In this document: in pieces, positions 1 through 8,728 of the stretch
How the letters are laid out: each line of letters starts with the position of its first letter
Numbering within the stretch: position 1 is the stretch's first letter
From: Candidatus Similichlamydia laticola
GTDB taxonomy: Bacteria > Chlamydiota > Chlamydiia > Chlamydiales > Parilichlamydiaceae
Direction of reading: 5' to 3'
Length of the DNA: 60,595 nt
Assembly: GCF_003339615.1 (NCBI RefSeq)
Contig: NZ_QQBG01000010.1
Span: 1 to 60,595 of the forward strand
The notes under the pieces: generated by a model
Told to the model about the DNA's origin: nothing
Database searches by the model: none
What the model saw: the letters and a program-made list of their open reading frames with translations, nothing else
Made by a program: the position numbers and the translations under genes

Positions 1-873
1 TCGACAGCAGGGGAACCACATAATGCTCTCTTGATGCGCATTGCAAAGCAAACCAATGCGGATGTGGTTGTTTTAGGAGGGATGGGTTTAGTCTTCGACG
101 CTTTTCAGACATTCGTCGAAGAATTATCTTCCTCCGCTGCACTTAGCAAAAGTGTGTTATTTATTCATACGCCTGTTGATCCTGTGGCAGAGTGTCTACT
201 TGTTCCAGAATTAGCTCTATTAGCAGCAGAGCATTTTGCTTTTCAGGGAAAGCATGTCCTCGTACTGCTTACAGATATGTCGGCTTATGCCGATGCCCTA
301 AAGGAAATTGCTATTAGTATGGATCAGATCCCCTCTACACGGGGCTATCCAGGATCCCTCTATTCCGATTTAGCTGCTCGTTATGAAAGGGCCATTGAGC
401 TTTCTTCCGGAGGCTCTATAACATTAGTGACGGTGACAACGATGCCTGGGGGGGACATCACACATCCAATCCCTGATAATACTGGGTATATTACAGAAGG
501 GCAGTTTTTCTTAGAGAATGGACGAATTGATCCCTTCTCTTCTCTTTCTCGTTTGAAGCAACTTGTTATCGGACATGCTACACGTGAAGATCACGGAGAA
601 ATTGCCAATGTAACAGTCCGACTTTTGGCTAGTGCTAGGCAAAGCAAAGAAAAGATGTCTATGGGATTTGAGCTCTCTCCTTGGGATAAAAAGCTTCTCC
701 TTTTTGCGGAGCGCTTTGATCAGGAGTTACTGCCTTTAGAGGTTGACTTGCCTCTTGAACAAGCCTTGGACTTGCTTTGGGATATTCTTTCCGCTATTTT
801 TTCTCCCCAGGAAGCAGGAATTAAGTTCTCTCTTGTTGAAAAGTTTCGTCCCCATTGGAAAGAGGCAGTATGA
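1..873 (+). CDS. atpB: V-type ATP synthase subunit B (3' part)
   Basis: Non-catalytic nucleotide-binding B subunit of the V1 head of a V/A-type rotary ATPase. The frame is open from the first base of the window, so the 5' end lies upstream; the codons before the first possible start encode [11 protein letters not shown], which continues the family's conserved run, so the TTG/ATG near base 31 is internal and not a start. The remaining 290 residues cover the end of the nucleotide-binding core ([10 protein letters not shown], then [22 protein letters not shown], conserved in B subunits) and the C-terminal helical domain. Its stop overlaps the start of the next gene (ATGA). It belongs to the B-D-I-K operon that follows; subunits A and E are expected upstream of the window. 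Confidence 0.95.
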   Translation, partial: STAGEPHNALLMRIAKQTNADVVVLGGMGLVFDAFQTFVEELSSSAALSKSVLFIHTPVDPVAECLLVPELALLAAEHFAFQGKHVLVLLTDMSAYADALKEIAISMDQIPSTRGYPGSLYSDLAARYERAIELSSGGSITLVTVTTMPGGDITHPIPDNTGYITEGQFFLENGRIDPFSSLSRLKQLVIGHATREDHGEIANVTVRLLASARQSKEKMSMGFELSPWDKKLLLFAERFDQELLPLEVDLPLEQALDLLWDILSAIFSPQEAGIKFSLVEKFRPHWKEAV

Positions 874-1490
874 CTGCCTCTTTGAAACTGACCAAGGGAG
901 AGTTGAGAATTCAGCGGCAAAAGCTAGCCGAGTTTCGAGCCTACTTGCCAATTTTGAGTTTAAAGAAGAGTCTTTTGCAAAGCAAAGTTCTTACAGCGCG
1001 GTCTGCTTGTTCTCATTTAAATGAGGAATTAGAACGGGCATTTCAATTTGTTTCAGAACAAAAGGTCTCTTTTTCTTTGAACCCGCATGTTGCTTCTTTG
1101 CTTGTTGTTGATTCGATAGAGCGTGCTCTGGAGAACGTTGCGGGTGTACAGCTGCCCTATATCTCCTCGATCAGTTGGAAAGAGGTCTCCTATTCTTTTG
1201 CAGGGACGCCTGCCGGTACAGAACAATTTGTTTGTTTACTCAAAAGTTGTGCAGAGACGAAGATCCGTTTCCACTATGCGCAGGAAAGGCTGAAGCTTCT
1301 AGAGGAGGAGTTTAAGCGCATCTCTGTTCGTACGAATCTTATCGAAAAAGTGTTGATACCGAAATTGCAAGGCAACATAAAAAAGATTTTGGTCTTCTTG
1401 GGAGATGTGGAATTGGCAGCTATTGGACGCTCTAAAATCTCTAAAAAGAGAAAAATGCAGGTGGACGATGGTTTGTTTTCCAGCGTGTAG
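870..1490 (+). CDS. atpD: V-type ATP synthase subunit D
   Basis: Central-stalk (rotor shaft) subunit D, which couples the V1 head to the membrane ring. The 206-residue protein is almost wholly helical and charged, with the family's opening ([17 protein letters not shown]) and a long second helix near residues 130-175 ([20 protein letters not shown]). I chose ATG 870, which overlaps the atpB stop as ATGA and has AGAGG at 861-865; a start further upstream at 855 would add five residues and lacks this spacing. The coding end overlaps the atpI start by 23 bp, so the two are probably translationally coupled. Confidence 0.93.
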   Translation: MTASLKLTKGELRIQRQKLAEFRAYLPILSLKKSLLQSKVLTARSACSHLNEELERAFQFVSEQKVSFSLNPHVASLLVVDSIERALENVAGVQLPYISSISWKEVSYSFAGTPAGTEQFVCLLKSCAETKIRFHYAQERLKLLEEEFKRISVRTNLIEKVLIPKLQGNIKKILVFLGDVELAAIGRSKISKKRKMQVDDGLFSSV

Positions 1491-3366
1491 GTTGATTTTT
1501 GTTGGTTCTTCCGTAGAAAAAGAGCGCTTTCTTAAGGGTTTGCAATCCTTAGGCCTCGTCGAATTCGAAAGGGTTTTTTCTTGTGCTTTTCCTTTTTTAG
1601 AGAAGTATCATGTCCTTGTGAGGGCTCTTTCTCTTTGTAAAGAGAAAGTGGTCCCTTTGAAATCCGAAAGGGATGCAGGTCGCATAGAGATGGCAGTTCG
1701 GATCGCTAAAGAAATAGTTGCGTCACAGGCTAGAAAGGAAAAGCTATTAGAGAGAAAAAAGACTCTACTTGAAGAAAGAGAGGTTTTTTTGCCTTTTGGC
1801 CTCTTTAGGCGTTCCGTTATCCATGCTCTTGCTCAATCCTTGGGAAAGAAGATTTCCTTTCTTGTTCTCACACATAAAGAACGACATTGCAAGGAAGGAG
1901 AGGCTTTTCGTTTTCTTGAAGTGTTTCACGATGCGACCTATTGTTATGGGCTCTTGTTTGGGGAGCCTGATGCAGATGTGCAGAGCAGACTTCTCTCTTT
2001 CCGGGTGGATCCTTACGAATGGAAGGAAGAATTTGACGAGTTAGAAAAAGCGATTCTCATAGAAGAGGAACAATTTTCTCGCTTAAAGAAATTGACACCC
2101 TTTCTTGAAGGGGCCAGAAAGTCTCTCTTGGAGACGATGCATTTGTGCGAAGCTGAGGAAACCATGCAGGAGCGGTGCGGTATTTTTACAGTTTCTGTCT
2201 GGTCTCATCCTGTTCATCGAAAAGACATAGATCGGCTTGCCCATTCCTGTTCTGTCTATGTAGAAGAAGTTCTTCCCCCAGAAAAAGAAGTTGCCCCTAC
2301 CGTTTTTCACAATGAAGGTTACGCTCGTGTAGGACAAGATCTAGTTGAAATTTACGATGTGCCCCATGCTTTTGACCCTGATCCTTCTCTTTGGGTGCTA
2401 GCTGCTTTTGCCTGTTTTTTTGCCTTAATCATGGCTGATATGGGGTATGGTTTGCTTATCTTCTGTCCCTCCCTTTACTTGAGGGGGAAGGGAGTAGTAG
2501 ATCCTCTAGTTTATCGTTTAATAAAATTGGGTCTTCTTTTAGGGGCAACAACCACTTTTTGGGGTGGGATGATGGGTAGTTTTTTTGGGATGACTTTTTC
2601 TTCTGCTCTCTCACCTCTCCACTATCTTGCCTCGAAAAAAGCGGTTTATCATCAAAATCGACAAGACGAGACGTGGGCAGGATGGTTGCAAAGCTACCCT
2701 CGTCTTAAAGAACATGTACACTCGGGAGAGTCTCCCTTAACTTTTGAGATCGTTTTAGGAGGGCAAATTTCTACCCCTATCAAGAACAACTTGGTAGACT
2801 CCTCTAATAAAGAGCTTGTTCTCATGATTGGTGTCTTACATCTTTTGCTTTCCATGTGGAGAGGACGAGCTCGTACTTTAACCCATTGGGGATGGGCTTT
2901 CTTTCTAATAGGGGGTTATTTTGTCTTGGCTGATTCTTTAGGAGCCACTTTGTTGCCCCACTACGTCTTTTCTTTGCCACAGAAGAGAATGGCTCTCTTC
3001 GCCAAAGGGTTAACAGGATGTGGTTTTGTTTTAGCGCATTTGGCTGCCATTAAGGAGAGGGGCTTATTAAGTGGGGTTTTGGAGTGGATGAATGCTATCC
3101 AGCTCTTCTCAGATGTGTTGTCTTACTTGCGTCTTTACGCTTTGGGGCTTTCAGGTGCAATTATTGCTTCTACTTTTAATTCTATTGCAGGGCTCCTCCC
3201 ACTTCCTTTTGCTTTGCCTTGCCTTCTGCTTGGTCATGTCATCAATTTTGGGTTGGGTATTATGGGCGCTGTTGTGCACAGTTTACGGTTAAATTTTTTG
3301 GAATGGTATCGTTACTCCTTTGAAGGAGGGGGTCGGAAATTTCGACCTTTGTCTTTACAGGAGTAA
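1468..3366 (+). CDS. atpI: V-type ATP synthase subunit I
   Basis: Membrane stator/ion-channel subunit (a/I type) that lets ions reach the K ring. The 632-residue protein has a soluble helical N-terminal half (residues 1 to about 300) and a C-terminal half with several membrane segments, beginning near LWVLAAFACFFALIMADMGY and ending at FALPCLLLGHVINFGLGIMG. The stretch DVLSYLRLYALGLSGAI carries the conserved arginine region used for ion translocation in this family. Start ATG 1468 is inside the end of atpD and is preceded by AGGTGGA; the frame extends further upstream (to 1405) but that part is inside atpD and has no ribosome site. Length matches chlamydial AtpI (about 650). Confidence 0.92.
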   Translation: MVCFPACRLIFVGSSVEKERFLKGLQSLGLVEFERVFSCAFPFLEKYHVLVRALSLCKEKVVPLKSERDAGRIEMAVRIAKEIVASQARKEKLLERKKTLLEEREVFLPFGLFRRSVIHALAQSLGKKISFLVLTHKERHCKEGEAFRFLEVFHDATYCYGLLFGEPDADVQSRLLSFRVDPYEWKEEFDELEKAILIEEEQFSRLKKLTPFLEGARKSLLETMHLCEAEETMQERCGIFTVSVWSHPVHRKDIDRLAHSCSVYVEEVLPPEKEVAPTVFHNEGYARVGQDLVEIYDVPHAFDPDPSLWVLAAFACFFALIMADMGYGLLIFCPSLYLRGKGVVDPLVYRLIKLGLLLGATTTFWGGMMGSFFGMTFSSALSPLHYLASKKAVYHQNRQDETWAGWLQSYPRLKEHVHSGESPLTFEIVLGGQISTPIKNNLVDSSNKELVLMIGVLHLLLSMWRGRARTLTHWGWAFFLIGGYFVLADSLGATLLPHYVFSLPQKRMALFAKGLTGCGFVLAHLAAIKERGLLSGVLEWMNAIQLFSDVLSYLRLYALGLSGAIIASTFNSIAGLLPLPFALPCLLLGHVINFGLGIMGAVVHSLRLNFLEWYRYSFEGGGRKFRPLSLQE

Positions 3367-3388
3367 TCAAAAGGTAGTGAGGCTTTTT

Positions 3389-3817
3389 GTGGTGGACTTT
3401 AATATGGTGGGGCCGGGTCTGGCTTTAGCTTTAGGCTGTATTGGTAGCAGTTTGGGATGTCAGATTGCAGCAGCGGCTTGTTTATCTGTGATGACGCAGA
3501 CTGACGAAGGCCATGGGAAATACATTGCTATGTCCGCGGCTCCTGCCTCTCAATCTATTTTTGGCTTTATTTTGATGTTGCTTATGAAAAACGCCATTTT
3601 GGCAGGAAGTTTTTCTCCCGTGAGCGGTGTTTTTCTAGGGTTAGGTTGTGGCTTAGCCCTTGCAATATCTGCTGTAGCACAGGGTAAGATCTGCGCTTCT
3701 GGTATTTACATGTCCCTTAAGAAACCGGAAAATTACGGGAAAGCTTGGGCTCCCATTGGGGTAATTGAGTCTTTTGCCCTTTTTGCATTCGTCTTTTCTC
3801 TTTTAATCATGTACTAG
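3389..3817 (+). CDS. atpK: V-type ATP synthase subunit K (proteolipid)
   Basis: Ring-forming proteolipid of the membrane sector. The 142-residue protein has four hydrophobic segments in two hairpins, the duplicated c-subunit form. The ion-site residues known from V-type K rings are visible: Gln55 (APASQSIFG), Gln98 (AVAQGK) and Glu127 (PIGVIESFA). Gln plus Glu is compatible with sodium or proton use; sequence alone does not decide. I chose GTG 3389 (MVDFNMVGPG...), because it gives the usual chlamydial length and N-terminus; GAGG lies upstream at 3379-3382. It follows atpI by 22 bp. Its last four bases overlap the end of the convergent terC gene. Confidence 0.92.
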   Translation: MVDFNMVGPGLALALGCIGSSLGCQIAAAACLSVMTQTDEGHGKYIAMSAAPASQSIFGFILMLLMKNAILAGSFSPVSGVFLGLGCGLALAISAVAQGKICASGIYMSLKKPENYGKAWAPIGVIESFALFAFVFSLLIMY

Positions 3818-4599
3818 CCGAAAGCGAGAATATGTAGTCCGATACAGAGTAGCAAGATGCCTAGAATGCGTTTGACTTGGGGACTTCTTTCTTGTGCTCT
3901 CTTTAAAAGAACATAGAAAGGGACTTGCATAGCGAGGGCAAGAAGGTTGGCTGTTTGGGCAATCAAAATATTGTTTGTGAAGGCCAAGGTCGCTGCTGTC
4001 GAGTCTATTCCCAAAAAGGTATCACTGATCAGTAAAAGGGTAAGGGCTAAAGGGCCCGTTCTCGAACGACCTTTGATGGTCAAACCTTTAACGCGCAACT
4101 TGTGAACAACCTTCTGTAACCCTCTTGCCGATTTGTGGTCTTCTATTGCAAGGTTATACCCTGTATAGAGAAGGGGAAGGGAGAGGAGACGGACGACCCA
4201 TCTTGCTTTTTGGATGAGCAAAATTCCCATAGTCAGCAATACCATGCGAATGATTGCCCTTCCCATAAGAACAATTTTCAAAACTCTTGTTTCGTCTTCT
4301 CTGTCCAGTTCAAAGAGCTCAAAGAGAGAAAGGAACATGGCTAAGTTGTCAATATTTGTCAGGGTACAAATGAGAAAAGTCGAAAGGAACTGAATGGCAG
4401 CCTCGCGATTGGTCAGGCTTCTTATTGGGTCTATTGTTTTCCAAAACAGGAGGATACAAAGAGTGGATAGGACAGCAAGACAGCCAATTGCACTCAAGAT
4501 GCGCATGGCATAAATCGGCGCAATGAGATTGGGTTGCTTCCAGTTGAGAAAGATGATGATGGAGAAACAGATTCCGACGATGATCAAACTGTCGAGCAT
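3814..4599 (-). CDS. TerC-family integral membrane protein
   Basis: Polytopic inner-membrane protein of the TerC family; members are implicated in metal-ion (manganese) export and tellurium resistance, and the substrate here is unknown. The 261-residue protein has about seven hydrophobic segments and the two TerC signature motifs with acidic residues inside membrane helices: TNIDNLAMFLSLF in the first half and ISDTFLGIDSTAATLAF in the second. The ATG start is preceded by AAAGGAAAAGC. It converges on atpK, with the two stop codons overlapping by 4 bp and no room for an intergenic terminator. The opposite side faces cydB across 267 bp that hold no other gene I can support. Confidence 0.85.
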   Translation of the reverse strand: MLDSLIIVGICFSIIIFLNWKQPNLIAPIYAMRILSAIGCLAVLSTLCILLFWKTIDPIRSLTNREAAIQFLSTFLICTLTNIDNLAMFLSLFELFELDREDETRVLKIVLMGRAIIRMVLLTMGILLIQKARWVVRLLSLPLLYTGYNLAIEDHKSARGLQKVVHKLRVKGLTIKGRSRTGPLALTLLLISDTFLGIDSTAATLAFTNNILIAQTANLLALAMQVPFYVLLKRAQERSPQVKRILGILLLCIGLHILAFG

Positions 4600-4866
4600 A
4601 AGCTTTTCCTTTGCCTTTTCTGACCGAGGCCATCTTTACCTTTTACTTATCTTTTATTCCTCTTTTAAATCTATTGTCTTCCCTATTGTTGCCCCAAACT
4701 GGGTGTTCTTTTTTTTTAGCTTTCTCATTTTTGCAGACCGTTGTATCACCGCTACTCAGACGAGGATAGACGAGTCGAGATTCAGGCCTTGTTTGTTACA
4801 TGAGGGGGGAGAGTCTCCTATTGGAGAGCTTGGTCCTTCATTCCGAAGCATCATTGAGGTTGTTTC

Positions 4867-5811
4867 ATGTCAGGTATTCAGCAGCTTTCTTTAGTTTTGT
4901 ACACCTTTCTCATTGCAGGATACGTCATCCTCGACGGCTATGATCTTGGAGTTGGTATTTTGCATGTTTTTAGAACACGGGAGGCCGACAAGAAAAAATC
5001 TCTCCGGGTTGTAGGCGCAAAGTGGGATTGGAACGAAATTTGGCTTGTTTCAGGAGGTGGGGTACTCTTTGCAGGTGTTCCTAAGGTCTCTGCAACACTC
5101 TTTCAGTCTTTTCGTTTTATTTGGGTAGCTCTTGTTGCCGGTCTTGTTCTCAAACCTCTCTTTGTCTTTTACAGGAAAAAAGTGGAGAGTGCTTGTCTCC
5201 AAAAGATATTGGATATAGGGATTTCTTTGTCTTGTTCTCTCGTGGCTTTTTCAGGAGGCTTTCTTTCTGGGCAGTTGGTGATTGGCTTGCCCGTGGCTCC
5301 TTCTGGAGCTCTTGTAAAGAATGCGATCGTTTTGTTCTCTCCCTACGCTATCGTGATGGGACTAACTGCTGTTTGCCTTTTTGCTGTACACGGCTCTTTC
5401 TACCTGCTGCATGCTGCTCCAGACAAAAAACAAGAGAGACTAGACAGGCTCGTCGTGGCCTTTTCTATTTTGAGCGTTCTTGCTTGCTTGGTCTGTTTAA
5501 TTTTATTACGGACGCAACACCAAGAGGTCTTTGAAAGATTATTAATGAGTCCTCTGGCTATTTTTATGATGAGTTTAGGGCTCATTGCCTCGACTTCGGC
5601 CCTTCTCTTGCAAGCTAGGGGTTCGTCTGCGCAAGCCTTTGGTCTTTCCTATGTGGCTATCCTTGCACCTCTTTTTTCGGTTTCTCTTATTGGTCTTTTC
5701 CCAGTTTACGTGTCGCTTCACCCAAGAGAAAAGAGCTTTGCTAAGCCTCTAAAGAAAATGGAATCTAGCTTGGATGCTCTGGTGAGTCTACACAACAGTT
5801 TAGAAGATTAA
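4867..5811 (+). CDS. cydB: cytochrome bd ubiquinol oxidase subunit II
   Basis: Subunit II of the bd-type quinol oxidase, which reduces oxygen at low concentration. The 314-residue membrane protein shows the CydB hallmarks: DGYDLGVGIL in the first helix and WDWNEIWLVSGGGVLFAGVP after it, followed by several more membrane segments. It is somewhat short for the family (usually 330-380 residues). ATG 4867 is preceded by TGAGG. The haem-bearing partner cydA, normally immediately upstream, is absent: the 267 bp before it contain no CydA-like coding and the next gene is terC on the other strand. A strong terminator follows the stop. CydB needs CydA to work, so a distant cydA is expected. Confidence 0.93.
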   Translation: MSGIQQLSLVLYTFLIAGYVILDGYDLGVGILHVFRTREADKKKSLRVVGAKWDWNEIWLVSGGGVLFAGVPKVSATLFQSFRFIWVALVAGLVLKPLFVFYRKKVESACLQKILDIGISLSCSLVAFSGGFLSGQLVIGLPVAPSGALVKNAIVLFSPYAIVMGLTAVCLFAVHGSFYLLHAAPDKKQERLDRLVVAFSILSVLACLVCLILLRTQHQEVFERLLMSPLAIFMMSLGLIASTSALLLQARGSSAQAFGLSYVAILAPLFSVSLIGLFPVYVSLHPREKSFAKPLKKMESSLDALVSLHNSLED

Positions 5812-5836
5812 GTTGCCTCTCTGGAATATCTTTGTT

Positions 5837-5876
5837 GCCTTCCCTTCTCTTTTTTGAAGGGAAGGCTCTTCTTTTT
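5837..5876 (+). terminator. Rho-independent terminator of cydB
   Basis: A perfect 11-bp inverted repeat, GCCTTCCCTTC (5837-5847) and GAAGGGAAGGC (5856-5866), separated by an 8-base T-rich loop and followed by TCTTCTTTTTG. It lies 26 bp after the cydB stop and separates cydB from ftsH. Confidence 0.85.
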
Positions 5877-6011
5877 GTCATTAGCTCATGGCTTTTCTTT
5901 CCTCTTGTGCTGAGGAACTTTAAAGCTGTTTATTGTATGATCCGTGCCGTTTACGTAAGTCTTTTCTGTCGTTGTTTGACTCTATTTGTTAGTTGAGGAG
6001 GAAATGAACAA

Positions 6012-8711
6012 GTGAAGAAGCGGGTTCCTAGTGGTTTTTTCATTCTTGTTGCCTTGGCATTGTTGGGAATGTCCTTCATGCAGGGTCTTTTCACTTTATC
6101 CTCTGCTAAAATTTATTTTCCTCACCAACTGGAGCATCTGGTCAATCTCGAGCTTATTCAACCGGATGAGTCTCGGAAGGTTGCTCTCAATCACGGGCTG
6201 GTGACCTTGCATGGTCGCTTCCGTGACGATTTACCCGAGCTGTCTGAAAAAAGGTTCCAATTTCTGCAGTTGCTTAACAACGTTTTCCATTTACAGGGGA
6301 GGAAAACACGACTGCTTTCGAAGCTAAAGCAGGCAAGGGAGGCCTCTATTTTAGCTTGGAACTATTTTGTTTCTATTCGTTTTGCTCATCCACAAAGGGG
6401 ACAACTTGTTCTTGTTCCTCCCTCATATGAGATTCCAGAAGCCGTTGAAGGAATTATTTGTCAGCAGGAGCCTTTTCCTCAGTTTCTCTCTTTCGAGCAA
6501 GTGACAGATCGGTTTTCTATGTTTCTTGCCTCTCCCCGCCTTTCAGACGTTCCGCATTACTGTCAGCTTCTTCAAGATTTTTATGAAGAGTTGCAATCTC
6601 CTGTTTTGGGATTGGCTTCTGAATCACTTAAAGCTCATTTGCGTGCTAGCTCTGCCCTCTTAGAAGAGTCTGTGAACTATCGTGGTCTTCAAGAACACGT
6701 GCACGCTTTACGTTCCGTTTTTGATCATCTTTCTGTTGTGGTGCACGGTCTCGAAGACCCGAGTGGTTGGGGCAGGGAGTCGAAGGTGCGTGCCATTCGA
6801 GATTACTATCAATCTTTAGATAGTCTAATCGAGGTCGGGCAGAAGCTATTACCCCTCCAGCTGCAGCTGGAGCATGCTTTACAAGAGGAAGAGGGTGTCA
6901 TCTGGTTCTTTGAAGACGCCGTCGTATCGAGTCAAGAATTGGCTGAACAAGATCCTTCCCGCTTTTCTCTGTGGTTCTCCAAGGCGAGTGAGGTTTGGGA
7001 ACAGTTTCCCTTTAACAAAGGGCATACATTCAAGATTCCAGACCAAATGAGAAGTTTGGTTTTAGAGAGCACCTTTAGAAGCCAAGAGGTGGCGCCTAAC
7101 TATTTGAACTATTTAGTCACTCTCTTCCCTTTTGCGATTATGCTCATCTTTTTGGTCGTATCCTTTTCCAAGCAGTTGAAAGGAATGGGTGGTGGTGCCA
7201 TTACTTTTGGGCGTTCTCCTGCACGTCTTCTTCAAAAGGGGACATCCAAAGTGACCTTTGAGGATGTTGCAGGTGCTGAAGAAGCCAAAGCCGAGCTTCA
7301 GGAGATCGTCTCTTTTTTGAAGAATCCACAGCCTTTTTTAGCTATTGGTGCGCGTATTCCTAAAGGGATTTTATGTGTTGGCCCACCAGGAACAGGAAAG
7401 ACCCTGATTGCCAAGGCTGTTGCTGGTGAGGCTGATCGACCCTTTTTCTCGATGTCGGGATCTGACTTTGTAGAGATGTTTGTAGGGGTAGGTGCGAGTC
7501 GTGTCCGTGATACTTTTGACCAAGCCCGAAAGCATGCTCCTTGTATCGTCTTCATGGATGAGATTGATGCCGTTGGGCGTCATCGTGGAGTAGGTGTAGG
7601 TGGTGGAAACGATGAGAGGGAACAAACCCTGAATCAGCTCCTTGTCGAAATGGATGGTTTTGAAAGTAATGAGGGCATCATTTTAGTAGCTGCAACAAAT
7701 AGGCCGGATGTTCTTGATAAAGCTCTTTTGCGTCCTGGGCGTTTCGATAGAAGAGTTGTGATTGATCTTCCTGATATTCGGGGGCGATACGAAATCTTGC
7801 AGCTTCATGCTAAAAAGATCAAAATAGCTCCAGAGGTTGACTTAATGCGCATTGCTCGCTCGACTCCTGGAGCCTCGGGAGCCGATCTGGAAAACGTCCT
7901 TAATGAAGCGGCTCTTCTAGCTGTGCATCGCTCTTCTGAAATAGTACAAGATCCAGATGTGCGAGAGGCACGCGATAAGGTCCTTTTCGGTAAGGAAAGA
8001 AGAAGTTTTGAACTAGACCAGGAAGCGCGTTGGACGACAGCTGTGCATGAGGCCGGCCATGCTATTGTGGCTAAGTCCCTTTCTCATTGTGATCCAGTCG
8101 AAAAAGTAACCATTATCCCGAGAGGTTTAGCTTTAGGTGCGACCTATACTCTTCCAACCAAGAACAGGACTGGCTATAAGAAAGAGGAGTTACGGCACAT
8201 TTTGGCTATGTTATTAGGTGGGCGTTGTGCAGAGGAGGTCCTCATTGGTGATATCTCTAGTGGAGCTCAGAATGATATCGAGCGATTAACAGATATTGCA
8301 CGGAAGATGGTTTGTGAATGGGGTATGTGTGAGAGATTTGGTCCTGTAGCCTTAGAAGAAAAGGCTGAGTCTTCTCATTACATGGGATCTTCTGTTTCGG
8401 CTTGTTCAGACGACACTCTTCGTGCTGTAGATGAAGAGGTTTTGGCTATTTGTGCAGAGGCTAAGTCTACAGCCAAAAAGATCCTGGAAGAGAAGAAAGA
8501 GCTTCTCCAGAAGTTGTCTGATCTCTTAATTGAATTTGAAACTCTGGATGGGCAAGAGTTGGAAGAGGTTATTGCTGGTACATTTGATGCAGAAAAAAAG
8601 AGAAAGTCTGGGGAAACCTTAGAAAAAGTTGTCCCCGTAGAGCCAGCAGAAGGCAAGAGAGAAGAAACAGCTCGACCTGCTCAGGAAGAAGAGAAAAAAG
8701 AAGGGGATTAG
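6012..8711 (+). CDS. ftsH: ATP-dependent zinc metalloprotease FtsH
   Basis: Membrane-anchored AAA+ protease that extracts and degrades membrane and soluble proteins. Order in the 899 residues: membrane segment near 8-29, an unusually long exported domain (about 30-365), second membrane segment near 366-386, AAA domain with Walker A GPPGTGKT (457-464), Walker [13 protein letters not shown] (511-522) and second region of homology (about 561-582), then the M41 protease with HEAGH (679-683) and a third metal ligand in GAQNDIERL (about Asp755), and a charged C-terminal tail. The extended exported domain explains why it is longer than E. coli FtsH (about 645) and matches chlamydial FtsH (about 910). 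Start is GTG 6012 after GAGGAGG; ATG 6004 is followed at once by a stop in its own frame. Confidence 0.97.
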   Translation: MKKRVPSGFFILVALALLGMSFMQGLFTLSSAKIYFPHQLEHLVNLELIQPDESRKVALNHGLVTLHGRFRDDLPELSEKRFQFLQLLNNVFHLQGRKTRLLSKLKQAREASILAWNYFVSIRFAHPQRGQLVLVPPSYEIPEAVEGIICQQEPFPQFLSFEQVTDRFSMFLASPRLSDVPHYCQLLQDFYEELQSPVLGLASESLKAHLRASSALLEESVNYRGLQEHVHALRSVFDHLSVVVHGLEDPSGWGRESKVRAIRDYYQSLDSLIEVGQKLLPLQLQLEHALQEEEGVIWFFEDAVVSSQELAEQDPSRFSLWFSKASEVWEQFPFNKGHTFKIPDQMRSLVLESTFRSQEVAPNYLNYLVTLFPFAIMLIFLVVSFSKQLKGMGGGAITFGRSPARLLQKGTSKVTFEDVAGAEEAKAELQEIVSFLKNPQPFLAIGARIPKGILCVGPPGTGKTLIAKAVAGEADRPFFSMSGSDFVEMFVGVGASRVRDTFDQARKHAPCIVFMDEIDAVGRHRGVGVGGGNDEREQTLNQLLVEMDGFESNEGIILVAATNRPDVLDKALLRPGRFDRRVVIDLPDIRGRYEILQLHAKKIKIAPEVDLMRIARSTPGASGADLENVLNEAALLAVHRSSEIVQDPDVREARDKVLFGKERRSFELDQEARWTTAVHEAGHAIVAKSLSHCDPVEKVTIIPRGLALGATYTLPTKNRTGYKKEELRHILAMLLGGRCAEEVLIGDISSGAQNDIERLTDIARKMVCEWGMCERFGPVALEEKAESSHYMGSSVSACSDDTLRAVDEEVLAICAEAKSTAKKILEEKKELLQKLSDLLIEFETLDGQELEEVIAGTFDAEKKRKSGETLEKVVPVEPAEGKREETARPAQEEEKKEGD

Positions 8712-8728
8712 CTATCCCCCTTTCTTTA
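8697..8728. terminator. bidirectional terminator between ftsH and pnp
   Basis: The convergent ends of ftsH and pnp share an inverted repeat: AAAGAAGGGGAT on the left and TATCCCCCTTTCTTT on the right (one bulge), with the ftsH stop in the loop. It is flanked by A-rich sequence on the left and T-rich on the right, so it can terminate both transcripts. Confidence 0.65.

Noticed and set aside
4523-4894. Open frame across the terC-cydB gap that could be a cydA remnant
   Set aside because: Its translation shows no CydA motif, begins inside terC on the other strand and has no ribosome site; it is treated as non-coding.
5931-5945. TATGAT as -10 box for ftsH
   Set aside because: No acceptable -35 hexamer at 16-19 bp spacing was found, so the promoter is not called.
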